From contig CM023457.1 of NCBI GenBank assembly GCA_013339765.2, forward strand, positions 79,666,192 to 79,730,191: a stretch of DNA of 64,000 bases, in the 5' to 3' direction. The position numbers were made by a program, and so were the translations under genes. Position 1 is the first letter of the stretch. Every line of letters begins with the position of its first letter. A model generated the notes under the pieces. That model saw only the letters and a list, made by a program, of their open reading frames with translations, was not told the origin of the DNA and did not search any database. This stretch comes from Haemaphysalis longicornis. Its lineage: Eukaryota > Arthropoda > Arachnida > Ixodida > Ixodidae. Below are positions 32,500 to 43,099 of the stretch, in pieces.

Positions 32500-33440
32500 C
32501 CCGGAGACTGAAAACTGGCCATGTTTTTATAAATTACGTTGCAAGAGATCTTGGTTTCTTATGCGAAGTCCCACCATGCGATCGTGGTGAGCTCCAGAAG
32601 CTGCGGGCCAGTTGCAATGTTCTTGATGCCTTAGTTGTTTACGCAGTAGCAGTGGCTGACCTCCAGGCAGTATGTACAACGGGAAGGGTTGAGTAGAGAG
32701 TAGCTGAACCGACATCTGTGGGTGTCTTTTGCAGCCGCAGTAGACACCTGGTGTCTTGGTGATGTGCAGTATTTCGACGTCGGTCACACCCCAGCGCATC
32801 CAGACATCTAAGACAACCAGATGGGGCATGCCTTGGGTGATTTATTTCAATACGTCATCGCTTACTGGGTCGCGGCAGTACCTGTTCGAGTGATCCGCTG
32901 GCAGATGCTCCTGGTAGTGTAAATCTTGTTCACTTAGGCCTGCTAGGAACCACAAGCATGTGCTGGTCAACTTAGTTTTGTCCATGTACCGAGAGTCTTG
33001 AGTTTCGAAACGTTTGCAGCAATATTGCGGCCTGCGGTGGTGTCGGCGATGCGCCAGAACTTGTTGAGCCACAGCTATTCCAGGCTGGGAGTCTGTCGGC
33101 GTGGTGACAAATAAGATGGCAAAATGTGTTAGGTTGCTCAGGCGGAGGGCCGTCAGCAATTTCCCGTGAAGCTTCGTCAATGCCACCAGAGTGACATCGG
33201 CGGTCAGGTTAAGGTAGCTGCAAGACCGGGTCGTCTACGGTTGTCGCGTAGAGCTTGCGGATTGCGCGTTTCCCGATGCAGTCCAGGAGCACCGCTGGGG
33301 TGCCGTCCGTAAATCGCAGTTTCAGCTCTTCGTCCACCCAGATGAAGGGTGGATCGGCAATAACGTTTCGCGAGCATCAGGTCCACGCTGGCCGTTAATC
33401 CATGGGGTCGAAGATGAGCCGGACATTTTGTGTGTCCAGG
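32500..33440 (-). pseudogene. Decayed coding remnant, possibly F-box/LRR-like
   Basis: On the minus strand consecutive frames give protein-like text joined by frameshifts: MQSLDTQNVRLIFDP (33439), WVDEELKLRFTDGTPAVLLD then KRAIRKLYATTVDDP (about 33340-33230), LVALTKLHGKLLTALRLSNL (33190), FWRIADTTAGRNIAANVSKL (about 33060) and GMPHLVVLDVWMRWGVTDVE (about 32830). The last block resembles a leucine-rich repeat with a cysteine-poor LxxLDV...WGVTD core, as in F-box/LRR proteins. I do not recognise the gene with certainty. In-frame stops and at least three frame changes show that it is inactive. No introns are apparent, so a retrocopy is likely. Confidence 0.35.
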
Positions 33441-33599
33441 CTCTGCATGCTCCCCGTCGGATTTGTCGCGCCGGGTGATATCTGGGGACACGCCGGTTGT
33501 TGTTGTTCATCTGGCACTGGCACATGCCCAATCAGGGGACCAGCCAAACATCAGTGTGTTAAGAAAGGGACAGAGAGTATCTTATCTAATTACGGGGCT

Positions 33600-33870
33600 C
33601 TGTATGGGGGTCGGGTGGCCGTTGTAGGTCACCACCGTTGCTTCAGCGAACAGCGCCGCCCGTGGCGAACCGCTCGTCAGTGGAATGCCGGTGGCGGTCA
33701 GCGCGGCGTACTTGCCCATGGATTTCTGTCGTTCTGCTGAGGTGCGGCTTTCAAAGCGTAGATAACCACAAGTTTTTTTTTTTTTGAAATCGGCAATTCT
33801 TGAAAGTGCAGGCGACCATTACGAGGCATGCCACGTGTATCTTTTACGGCCATACTCAGTAATTACAAAT
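33600..33870 (+). repeat. Dispersed repeat P, copy 1
   Basis: Matches 57415-57690 in reverse complement at roughly 80%: TTCAGCGAACAGCGCCGCC, GCGAACCGCTCGTCAGTGGA and TTACGAGGC. It contains a T run at 33772-33785. Neither copy shows a conserved reading frame. Confidence 0.75.
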
Positions 33871-33879
33871 CGCAGACGA

Positions 33880-34985
33880 CGCTCAATGCGTCAAGCAGGA
33901 TGTCGAGATGGGAGTGAAAGTCCTTTCATTCGTGCAAATTTTTCACGCAGTATTGTTGCCTGCGTACAGTTTGGCGCATCGAGGAATGTATTACAGCTTG
34001 GGCTTTTGACTTTAAACTCAGGTTGCACGGGAGAAATATTCGTGATTTAACCTCCTTTCTTTTGAAAAAAAGGGGCTTTGATTCTTTTTGTTTACGAACA
34101 CGAATGGCAGCGACGACAAGGAGATCGTCCGTGGTCGTCCGCTGTTCTTTTTTCCCTTCGGTTGGCGACGTGTCGAAGAGCCGCGGAAGCTGTCCCACGC
34201 CACACGCGAGCTCGCGCTCAGCACTCCCGCCTCGACACCTGTTGTACCCCGCAGGGCTTACGTCGACGCTGCAAGGGAAGAAATCTGGGCCAAGTGCAGT
34301 GGAAGCACGAGTCGCCTTATCCACTCAGTAATCGCAACGTGCGCGGTATTTCCCTGACGAAGATCACTGCCAAGAGCGTTCGCGGGTTTTGCTTGTTCTA
34401 GGACAAGCGTAAGCGCCCCGTCTGTGATAACGGCGAGGCGACATGCAAAGTCGCGGAGCTGGGAGAGGGAATTAAGCGAGGGCTCGATGAGTAGAGCGAG
34501 GCGGAGCGTAAGAGGGGAAGCACGCGCACCGCTCGAGGTCAAAGCCGACGCGCCGGAAAAAAAATCGGATCCTCAAGAGTGCGTGGTAATCCTCTCTGCA
34601 GCGCCTTGCTCCGGCTTCGAAAGTCCGCAGAGAGGAATTTCTAGCACGTCCCTTGGGTGCCTCGATGTCAGCGCCGCCGTCCCTCGTACACCGTGCCCAG
34701 AGTGCTCACCGCTCTAACCATCTCCGTGGTCACGTTTGATCGCTTTAGCAGCGCCGTTGGCTGCCTGTCCCTTCTTTGATTGTCCGCCAGTATCGGCATT
34801 TTGTCGCCGTCGTCCACAGTCCTGCCTCTTTTGCCGCCCTGCACTGGCTGCAAACACGATTGTACAGCGCGTATAAGTGGCGGTAGGAGTCGCGAGACCC
34901 TCCGAGACGTCGCCGTCTCCACTCTACATACTATAAGGCAGCTCCCTTTTGCTCCATCTCAATTTGATCGTTCTGTGCTTCTCCT
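33880..34985. other. No gene recognised
   Basis: Dense overlapping frames on both strands (33926-34717) lack domains. CTGAGTGGATAAGGCG on the minus strand near 34330 looks like a lone A box without a B box. Nothing else is evident. Confidence 0.4.
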
Positions 34986-34997
34986 CTGACCAAAATG

Positions 34998-35120
34998 CCA
35001 TATATGGCCACATCAAGAATTTGGCATATGTGGCCATATATGGACATGCCATATATGGGCGTGACATATCCTGACGTGGCCATATATGGGTGAGGCCATG
35101 CATGGGTAAGCCATATATGG
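34998..35120. promoter_or_regulatory. Cluster of five perfect CArG boxes
   Basis: CCATATATGG occurs exactly at 34998-35007, 35034-35043, 35049-35058, 35080-35089 and 35111-35120. Near-matches are CCATGCATGG (35096) and TTATATATGG (35131). CC(A/T)6GG is the binding consensus of serum response factor, a MADS-box protein. The sites are palindromic and could equally be units of a decayed minisatellite. There is no adjacent gene to which they can be tied. Confidence 0.5.
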
Positions 35121-35164
35121 CTGGCTGAGATTATATATGGCTATAAATGAATTTAGCTTGTGAT

Positions 35165-36465
35165 CACGTGGATGGCATGTATCTGTCGCTCGCTGTGTTC
35201 CAGATAGACGTGAAAATCTTTGCCGAAATGCCCCATCTATTGCTCCCGCAATGATAAAAATACAAAAGCCTTGCAGAGCAACGCGAATCACTCAAGCCTG
35301 CTCCCTGAGAAGCCGGCATGAACACCCGGAGACGTACAAAGGTTCAAGGCGACGCACACACGCACACGCGCACGAATTCTCCTAAGGTAAAGAAAGTGTC
35401 GCACTTACAGTCATGGGGATGAAATATTCCTGTATCCTTTACACCATTCTCTACCCCCTTTTGTCTCTACCGAAATCACGCAAAGTACAGTTTTTCATGC
35501 ACACGCAACAGAAAGTCTCACCTACGTAGACGTTTCACGCACGTATAGAGCTTTTATGGCAGACCAGTGCGCATGCGCAGAACGCAAAGTGTCTGCACGA
35601 GTCTCACGGACGTATGTACGTGAGGTTCGGATTTCTACGTTGCGGTCTTAACGTTACTTGCGTACGTAGCGTTGAGAAACTTGGCGGTGCCCTGCCCGCC
35701 CTCTTCTCAGTGATAACAGCTTCGTCGCCTATCCCTCGATGTGATATCGCGTTCTAAACAGCTTCTGTCGACTTCAACTTGCCCATTCTTACCCTCTCAC
35801 AAATGTTCAAGCGGCAAATACCTTTTCTTTTCAGATAGAAGGGCGATTTTACAGCTGTTAAGCGCGACAAAGTAGCGTTTGTATAGTCGTCATAGGAATG
35901 GTCTCGCGAGATCACGAATGGCTACAGCAGTATAGGCGTGCGCAGGGTTTTCGATTAGGGGGGAGCGAAGTCTTCCCGCAGTGCCCCCCCCCTCGGCAAC
36001 TCCCAACCTCTTCCCTCTGAAGGCCTAACGGTCAGAACGCAGTGCATAGAAGAGTAACGGTTATAAAATTTTTATTTCAATGAGATGCAATTTCAACCTG
36101 AGCAGAAGTTTTTACTTCTTTCTGAGCAGAAGTTTTTACCGTCAAGCCGGGCGCGGACTTGCCTTGCTTGACGGGTTCAAGCAACGTGGTTCCCGTGCTG
36201 ACCGTTCAAACGCTAGCTTTTGAAATGCGTAAGAATACATAAAGGTAATATGGCCCATTCTGGAACTGTTTTTACGCGGCTGTTTTGCTCGGTGCTACGC
36301 ACGTTGTTTACCGCGAAAAGTAGAAAGAGGACAAGCTCCGCAACAGATGCGAAAATGAAAAGTAAGTGATTACGTGATCCTCACAACGGCTTGCTTTAGG
36401 TCCCCGCCTTTCGGGGGCTGGAAGTAAACAGCTTTTGGAAGGTAACATGAAGGTTCTTAGGCTGC
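35165..36465. other. No gene recognised
   Basis: A CACACG-rich stretch at 35353-35375, an imperfect tandem duplication of TTTCTGAGCAGAAGTTTTTAC at about 36100-36140, and short C and G runs near 35980. No long frames. Confidence 0.45.
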
Positions 36466-36482
36466 CATTATCGTGAAAACAC

Positions 36483-36606
36483 GATTTCGGCGCACGTTAA
36501 AGATCCCCAGGTGGTCAAAATTAATCCGGAGCCCTCCACTACGCGCCTCATCGCCTGCGTTGCGTCGGCGCGTTAAACCCTGCAATCAATCATTCAATCA
36601 TCAATC

Positions 36607-36694
<88 letters not shown>
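36483..36694 (+). mobile_element. Ruka-like SINE with long AATC tail and target duplication
   Basis: 5'-truncated copy beginning GATTTCGGCGCACGTTAAAG and ending in about 100 bp of (AATC)n. It is flanked by a perfect 13-bp direct repeat, ATCGTGAAAACAC, at 36470-36482 and 36695-36707. The low divergence and long tail indicate a young insertion. Confidence 0.95.
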
Positions 36695-36698
<4 letters not shown>

Positions 36699-36709
36699 TG
36701 AAAACACAC

Positions 36710-37884
36710 GCGTGGTCATAACCCTACGGTACACGTTCGAATGAGTAAAGGTATGGGGCAACTCTGGCGCCCCTAAGATGATTAGGGGGGCTCCCCCTCC
36801 CCTGCCCCTCTGCGCACGCCTGTGTACAGCAGTGTCTGTTGTTAGCAGATTCTCACGTCTGCGTACGTGATCCTCTGTACGTACGCGAAAATAAAAAAAA
36901 CTATCTCGTAGAGTGAGAGTTATCGACGCAGGTAAGCTGGGCGGCATCTTTTCAGTTCAAGCGTTCTCGCTCACCCGTGAAGTGCGTTATGCATTGCGTT
37001 GCGGCGTGTATACTTTGTGGAGGTCGGATAAGTGGCCTCGTCTGACAGCTCTTACACGGCTGCTTCGTTCAACACTCGCTCCGTTAGCGAGCTGTTAAAC
37101 CATCGTAATGCACGCCCATAAAAATTGGGGCAGCGTCGCACTATACTCGGTTACAACTTAAGAACGGCATCAAAAGTTGCCGCTGTGCCTCAACACCGCC
37201 GCCGGATGTTACTCCGCGCGGTGCAAGTAGTGCGTTACTGGGAATATTTTGAACACGGCACGAGCTGTTTGCTTGATTTTAAGGACTTAATATGCTTATA
37301 AACTACTTCAGTGACGACAAATAAACTACTTGAGAAAAGGCAGACGATATCACACATTCATAGCAATGTCCTTTCAAAACGCGCGCGCCCGTTGACATCC
37401 GGTCCGTCGCTTAAGCGGTGTGATACCGGGCATGAGCTATTGCCGTTCTTAACCTGTTCCCGAGTATAGTGGCGCGAAGACTAGGGCCAACAGCGGAGCT
37501 GGCGACCCCATCTAGTTTATTCTTGGTATGCTTGGAGGCTCAGCCAAGTTTTCTGCGTGGTGTCGTCGTTATCTCCCCCCAAAGAGCAATGAACACTCCG
37601 TCATTAAAATATGTACATTGTATATACAATGCCCGTAACTCCATATCTTCTGCAACTCGCTGGCTTTTCGCAGCCGCATCACAGGGGTGATATTCGGGAT
37701 TGGACAGAAGTTTTCGCATCTAGCGTCACTAAATAAGCTACGCTTAAGAGTACCGCCACTCCGTGCGCCCGGAAGCGTCTGGGGGCCATTTTGTTTCTGG
37801 CTTGCAGTGTTGCCACCTCTCGCAACGAAACCGCCGCCGGTTGTGACGGGCAGAGTGAGACCCGCCGCTCTAGCGTCCCGCGCA

Positions 37885-37927
<43 letters not shown>

Positions 37928-39430
37928 GAGAGAGAGACAGACCCAGAAACAAAATGGCTGCGCCCAAATGTAAACAAATATCACGTGGTGCCGACCGACC
38001 AATGAAAATCCCGGCGGCACATAACAAGGACAGAAAAGAGTGCCGATACTCTAGTCGCATCCGTTCTCAAGTAGCGGCGCGGTGGCTTTCGCGCCGCGCT
38101 TCCTCGTCTTCGGGACTGACGCTCTTCTTCTGTCGCCCCATATCTCGCTTCGTCGGAGACACGGCCGTTTCACCTCGCATGGACCTCGGAGCTTACCGCT
38201 GAAAATTTCCCATGACTGGCAGGCCCGGATCGTTTAGTCCGCAAGCGCTCACCAGATGGACCGTGTTAGCACGCGCTGGAGCCAGCGACAACCGGCTTCG
38301 CGAAACCGGCGTCTGTAGCGCGAGCTCTTCGGGGCTCCCAAGGAGGTTAACTTAATATGAGGAGTTGCCTTTTCAGCTGTAGCCAACGCAAAAAACACCA
38401 TTGCTCATGCTCACTAAACAGTCCGTTGTGATCAGAAACGATGTCAGGTCCGTGTTAGCCGCACAATAATTGTTCATTCTTCTGCTTCCACCTATGTTTC
38501 CATCTTCTGTGGCACACGCGTTTTGTTGACTTGGGCCAGGGCACGCGGCTTGTCTTGACCATCGTCTTTCCTGGATGAGCTGGCAGTGTTCGTGCATGCG
38601 TCATGTGGCATAAGCGTAGGATCGTTTTTCGTGTCGAGGAATCGACGTACTGACTCACTCTTTCCATGTGCAGAACGATCCTTCTTCGTGATGCTTCTCT
38701 TTTCTTTTTCGTTTTACCGGTCAGTCGGCCTTTCGTCACCTGCTTTGGTGAAGCCACGTTTGGGGAATTTTCGCCTGCACATCGTAGGGCATTTCGGTTA
38801 TGCCGTCTGCGCGGCCTTCGTTTGGACGTAGGGGTTTTCAGATGTTTGGTACGTTCTACCTTGGTAAACGAAATGCCCTCTGAAGGCGTGCTGCTGTGAT
38901 TTTATTTTGTGGTGTCGATAACTCTGCTGCGCTCCTTCGTTAACCTGTGGTTCTCGTGGTCTTTCATTATGTTCTTCCCCCACTTGAGGCGCGAATTCAG
39001 GTGAACTGGCGAGGAGAAGAGCACGCGAGAGATCACGTCACGTACGCTGGACACAGTGTACTCAAAGGTCGAGCGGTGCCGGAGCGCGCGATGACGTCAT
39101 CGCTCGGCAAGGTTTTCATGCGCGCGCTTGCCGGCACAACGCCAGCTTAAACAGCACCGCTGTTAACAATCGTGGTCTCCTCCATCTAACGACGACGACG
39201 GTTGAACGCGAAACTTTCTGGTGAGGGAATACTTGGTAGCCCAGTCCCACACTCCGACTATGTGCTGCTCTGGAAGTACGCACTTCTTTTCTAGGATAGC
39301 CGCAGCGGCGCAGCAGCTCTCAGGTATGCACTCGGTAGGCCTAAGGTTTTGGTTGGGAGCTTCTTTACGTCGTGAATAGGTGCCTGCTGCGTGGCGTACA
39401 GTGAGTACTGTTTCGAGTGGGTGCCGGTTG
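36710..39430. other. No gene recognised; (AG)n at 37887-37922
   Basis: An AG microsatellite (18 units) lies in a GC-richer segment at 37780-38200. Frames of 163 to 171 codons across it on both strands are repeat-driven. 38369-38983 on the minus strand reads as lysine/arginine-rich protein-like text interrupted by stops. I could not identify it. Confidence 0.4.
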
Positions 39431-39436
39431 AAGGGG

Positions 39437-39507
39437 TTAAACCTCAAAATGTGACGTTAGGCCTGATGTTTTAAACCTCAAAATGCGATGTGAGGCCTAA
39501 CGTCACA
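39437..39507. repeat. Small cruciform with overlapping direct repeat
   Basis: TGTGACGTTAGGCCT (39450-39464) is perfectly complementary to 39493-39507. TTAAACCTCAAAATG occurs at both 39437-39451 and 39471-39485. A 34-bp unit was evidently duplicated within an inverted arrangement. Confidence 0.8.
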
Positions 39508-39509
39508 CG

Positions 39510-41285
39510 GCCTTACGGCATGTAGAGCAACATTCTCCTCATACGTCGAGTAACGACTGTGAGAATGAATATCCTGGCAGACTCAAAGCATATTCCCGTT
39601 CCAGTGCTTCACTGAGCTCATGGAACTAGTGTATACGTGTCACCCTATGTTGTAGAGCGTTTACAGTTTTCACAGCATAACGTACAACTTGGAGTTACAA
39701 AAGCCATTGCAGTGCCGATTGCATGAGTACAGGTGACTTTTTACATCTCAATTGGTCAGGCTTGCGGCGGGGACTGTTCCTTCTCTAGGCTACATGACAA
39801 ATCCAGTACTTCACAGATTAACTATAGACCATAAGCTACCCATAAGCTACCCAGCTACCCAGACTATAGACCATAAGCCACCCAGATTTAAAATCTATGA
39901 AGCAGAAGCAAGGGGTAATATGCACAAAATCAAATAAAAACAATATGAGGCTGTTTGGGCAAAGACTTTATTGCACTGAAATTTACGAAAAAATGTTGGT
40001 ATCGAGTGCAAGATGATCTCAGACCACAACTTTATTTCAATGTTTGTTTCAGTGAGGTTTAACTGAAGGTGGTCTAATTTTTGAGCTGACATCACAAGCA
40101 CTGCACTGTCTTGATATCAAAACGGGTGAGCTTTCAGTTGTGATGACAATTCCTACGCTCAAAAAAGTGCGAAGGTTTCATTAGAAACAAAAAAATGCAT
40201 GCAGTGCCCTTAGAGCAAGTAAATATCTTAATTCAGTAGGTCTAGCTTCACCTAATGGGAATGCAATCTCCTTATGACTGGTGAAGGTGGTACAAAAAGA
40301 AGTCAGCTATTGGCAACACACTATTTATAAAAAAAGTATCGGTGATCCCTTTAACATTCCTGTGCCTGCACCTTCTGACGTGTTTTGAGGTGTTTGCAGC
40401 ACATTGTGGCAAATTTTAATTTTTGTCCGCATTGCAAATTTCTGAAGGCACAAGTTGTCGTTAATTTACTCTAATGTGATGCTTTTAAATGGGCTATGTA
40501 TGAAACCTACATCTGTGCTTTATTGAAAAGGTAAGGCAGTGGACATCATTGTCACGATATTGTCGTTCGGGGAACAACACTACTACCACCACTCATGAAT
40601 TAGAATTTGTATGCAAGGGTAAATTTCACAGACAGGCAGCCAGAATGCAAAGTAGGCTTAGTAAACTAGGGGAGGGCATCCACTTAGCCAAGCGATGAAG
40701 CGTGAGCTAATACATTTCGCCACAACCAAGCAACTTGACGCAACTGTAACTGCAGCATCAAATCAGGTTGTCAAAGTTGCTGCTACTCCCTTTTTCTTTT
40801 TTTTCTGCTACTTGTTTTTTTCTTTTGTAAGGTCTGCCAAGCTATAGAAGTCTTATATACAACTACTAAACAGGAGCGGTTTTAACTAAAAACAAGATGT
40901 TTGAACTAAAAGTCCGCAACTTTCTCAATTTTATATTTTTAGGAGTGTCTGTACAAAATAGGGGAGGGCGAACAAAAATTCTGCTTTTGAAGCTGTTTTG
41001 TTTGAAAAGTTCCTAATGGGAACAAATATCCCCAAAAATGAAGCGCTCCCCCAAAACACATTTCTCTTCAAAACGTGCTCTTGGTAGCGTTGGTTTATGA
41101 TATTGACAAAATAATAAAAAAACGATCGCGACAAAAAAAAAGTACGAGAGTAAAGGACGACAAGTACGCCTGTCTCATTCGTTTTTCGCGTCCGTTGTTT
41201 TTGTAGCGCTCATTGCTTTTCAGCACTTTCCCCCTGTCGTTTACCCGCACATCACAAGTGCATTGCAGCAAAGCCTGTTGCCTAC
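39510..41285. other. AT-rich unique stretch, possible minus-strand 3' UTR
   Basis: This is the longest interval without recognisable repeats. On the minus strand GTGCAATAAAGTC (39964-39976) is a good polyadenylation signal, and about 1.2 kb of AT-rich non-coding sequence precedes it, as a long 3' UTR would. No terminal exon could be found upstream, so the idea is weak. Imperfect tandem repeats of CTATAGACCATAAGC lie at 39816-39890. Confidence 0.2.
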
Positions 41286-41290
41286 AACGG

Positions 41291-41338
41291 TTGCACGGGC
41301 AGCGATTGTTGCACGGGCAACAATCGCTGCCCGTGCAA
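41291..41338. repeat. Perfect 22-bp hairpin with a 4-nt loop
   Basis: The stem 41291-41312 is exactly complementary to 41317-41338, and the loop is ACGG. The stem is GC-rich (TTGCACGGGCAGCGATTGTT at the start). The loop is too short for a usual microRNA precursor. Confidence 0.95.
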
Positions 41339-41344
41339 GCATCA

Positions 41345-41975
41345 CTCAGCCGCCGAGCGAGCTGACATGAAGGATGATATCAGAGTACACTCGGTAGACA
41401 CAGTGAACTCGACCACCTCCCATTTCCAAATTTAAACTGTACCGCATCACCGCATTTCACAGCTATCGCAATTCGAATGTGGTACTCCCAGCTTGATGCC
41501 CCGATGCACACAATCATTCCCACATAACTAAATTCGCTACATCACCACACAACATGTATTAGTGCGGTGAACTCTGCGGCGCGTTGATACACGTTATTGC
41601 TGATGGCAACATGACTTGTACCATGCTTGTAGGATAGGGAACGCACAACTAGTGGTAACAAACTTCGGATCGGTGTCATCTTGTCGCCGTTTCGTCAGCT
41701 AGGGCTCAGCACGCCGGCTCACCCTGAGCTTGCTCAGGGAAGCAAGCAATTCGAAGACGAGTGTTAACAGCTCGACGCTGCACTTACTCGATTTAAGTAA
41801 CTGGCCACGACAACGTATCACGCGAATAGCATCCACGTTGAGAGAAACCAACTCGGACGCCAAACGCCGAAGCGAGCGTACCATAAAAAAAGGGCCCATC
41901 TCCCCGCGAGGGGGACTCGAGTAAATGCGTCGCATAGGGTGGTGTATTGCGTTAACGCTTAGTGTTTGGGAGTTG
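41345..41975. other. No gene recognised
   Basis: A 99-codon minus frame at 41699-41998 contains HPMRRIYSSPPRGE, which recurs in form near 60800 (PMRRIYTGVPARGG), so its end is a dispersed repeat. The rest has no recognisable domain. Confidence 0.4.
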
Positions 41976-41979
41976 GTGG

Positions 41980-42608
41980 TAGTGATGCGTTGTATCAAGC
42001 AGCTTCTTGACGTAGTTTGAATGAGTCAAGGATATAAGGCGCGTTCGTAGCCTTCATCTTGTCGGTTTTGTGGCGCAGTGGGAAGAGCACCATGTACCTC
42101 GCGTTCGCCCACAGGTAGTGAATGCGTTGTATCAGCAGCTTCTTGACGTAGTTTGAACGAGTCAAGGATATAAGGCGCGTTCGTAGCCTTGATTCCGTGT
42201 CGGTTTTGTGGCGCAGTGGGAAGAGCACCATGTACCTCGCGTTCCGCCCACAGGTAGTGAATGCGTTGTATCAGCAGCTTCTCGACGTAGTTTGAATGAG
42301 TCAAGGATATAATGCGCGTTCGTAGCCTTTGAATCTGTGTCGGCTTTGTGGCGCAGTGGGTAGAGCACCCTGTACATTGCGTTCCGCCCGCAGGGTCGTG
42401 GGATCGAACCAGGCGCCGATAAGTATTATTTTTTTATATAGTGTAGGGGGAGGGGGGCGGACCTGTTGTTGAGAGCGAGGAGGGTAGCGTGATGCGGGAG
42501 AGGAGGAGTGGGGGAGAGGGCGCACCTGGAACGGCTGTTGCGGACGCCGAGGCACGCCGACAACGCCGGGTGACATCGTGAGTTAAAGAAATGCTCTGCA
42601 TTTAAACA
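41980..42608 (+). mobile_element. tRNA-like SINE with a tandemly triplicated head
   Basis: Three direct units start at about 41980, 42116 and 42255 (periods 136 and 139). Each has an A-box-like TGGCGCAGTGGG followed by AAGAGCA or TAGAGCA (42071, 42209 and 42349). Only the last unit keeps a B box, GTGGGATCGAACC (42408-42420). An AT-rich segment, a GA/CG-rich segment and the shared 3' end ATGCTCTGCATTTAAACA (to 42608) follow. A related two-unit copy lies at 4400-4678. The element is non-coding. Confidence 0.75.
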
Positions 42609-42609
42609 A

Positions 42610-43095
42610 ACGCACAAAACAAGCGGGTGAAATTATAAAGGAAGTGACGAAAAGGTTTTCGCCACGGGACTTTTAGCAGTGACGTCTGACCCCGACCTGT
42701 TGTTGGCCGGACAGAGCGTCCCGCTCCATGCACCGTGATTGCCGATGGGGAAGAGCGCGCTGCGCATGCGCGAGGCCGCGCACGCCTGCGCGGCTTTGCC
42801 GCCGAGGCGGCTTCCCCGTGCTAGCGGCGCCGGGCAGTTAGCCCTCAGGGTGCTGCGCGGCCGGCATGGGGAGTCACGTGGTCCCAACAAGTGTTGCATG
42901 TGGGTGGAATTTTCGGCGCGACCATAGGGCGCGACTTTATCGACTGAACGACTTCCTTCTTCTAGGCCTAAGTGAGGGGTTAATTTACGCTGTGCAGGTG
43001 GTTGCACTGAGCGTCCTTTACGTCTTGTAACCATAAGCTGCTCTAAACGCTGTGTTGGCCGTCCTGTGTTCGGGAGTCTATGAAACGAAACGCCC
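42610..43095. other. GC-rich stretch, no gene recognised
   Basis: CpG-rich at 42710-42900 with CTGCGCATGCGCG near 42760. A 133-codon minus frame has no domains. It may be a promoter fragment or an old repeat. Confidence 0.4.
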
Positions 43096-43099
43096 CGAA

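Noticed and set aside
34310..34350. A-box-like CTGAGTGGATAAGGCG on the minus strand, possible tRNA
   Set aside because: No B box or acceptor stem at the required distance. At best a SINE scrap.
37569..38202. Long frames on both strands across 37.6-38.2 kb
   Set aside because: Driven by the AG microsatellite and a GC-rich context. No conserved domain, and opposite-strand frames are equally long.
38369..38983. Basic protein-like minus-strand text
   Set aside because: Interrupted by several stops and matching no family that I recognise. Listed only as unresolved.
42400..42425. Possible tRNA gene ending GTGGGATCGAACC
   Set aside because: No paired acceptor stem, and it belongs to a tandem SINE module found also at 4.4 kb.
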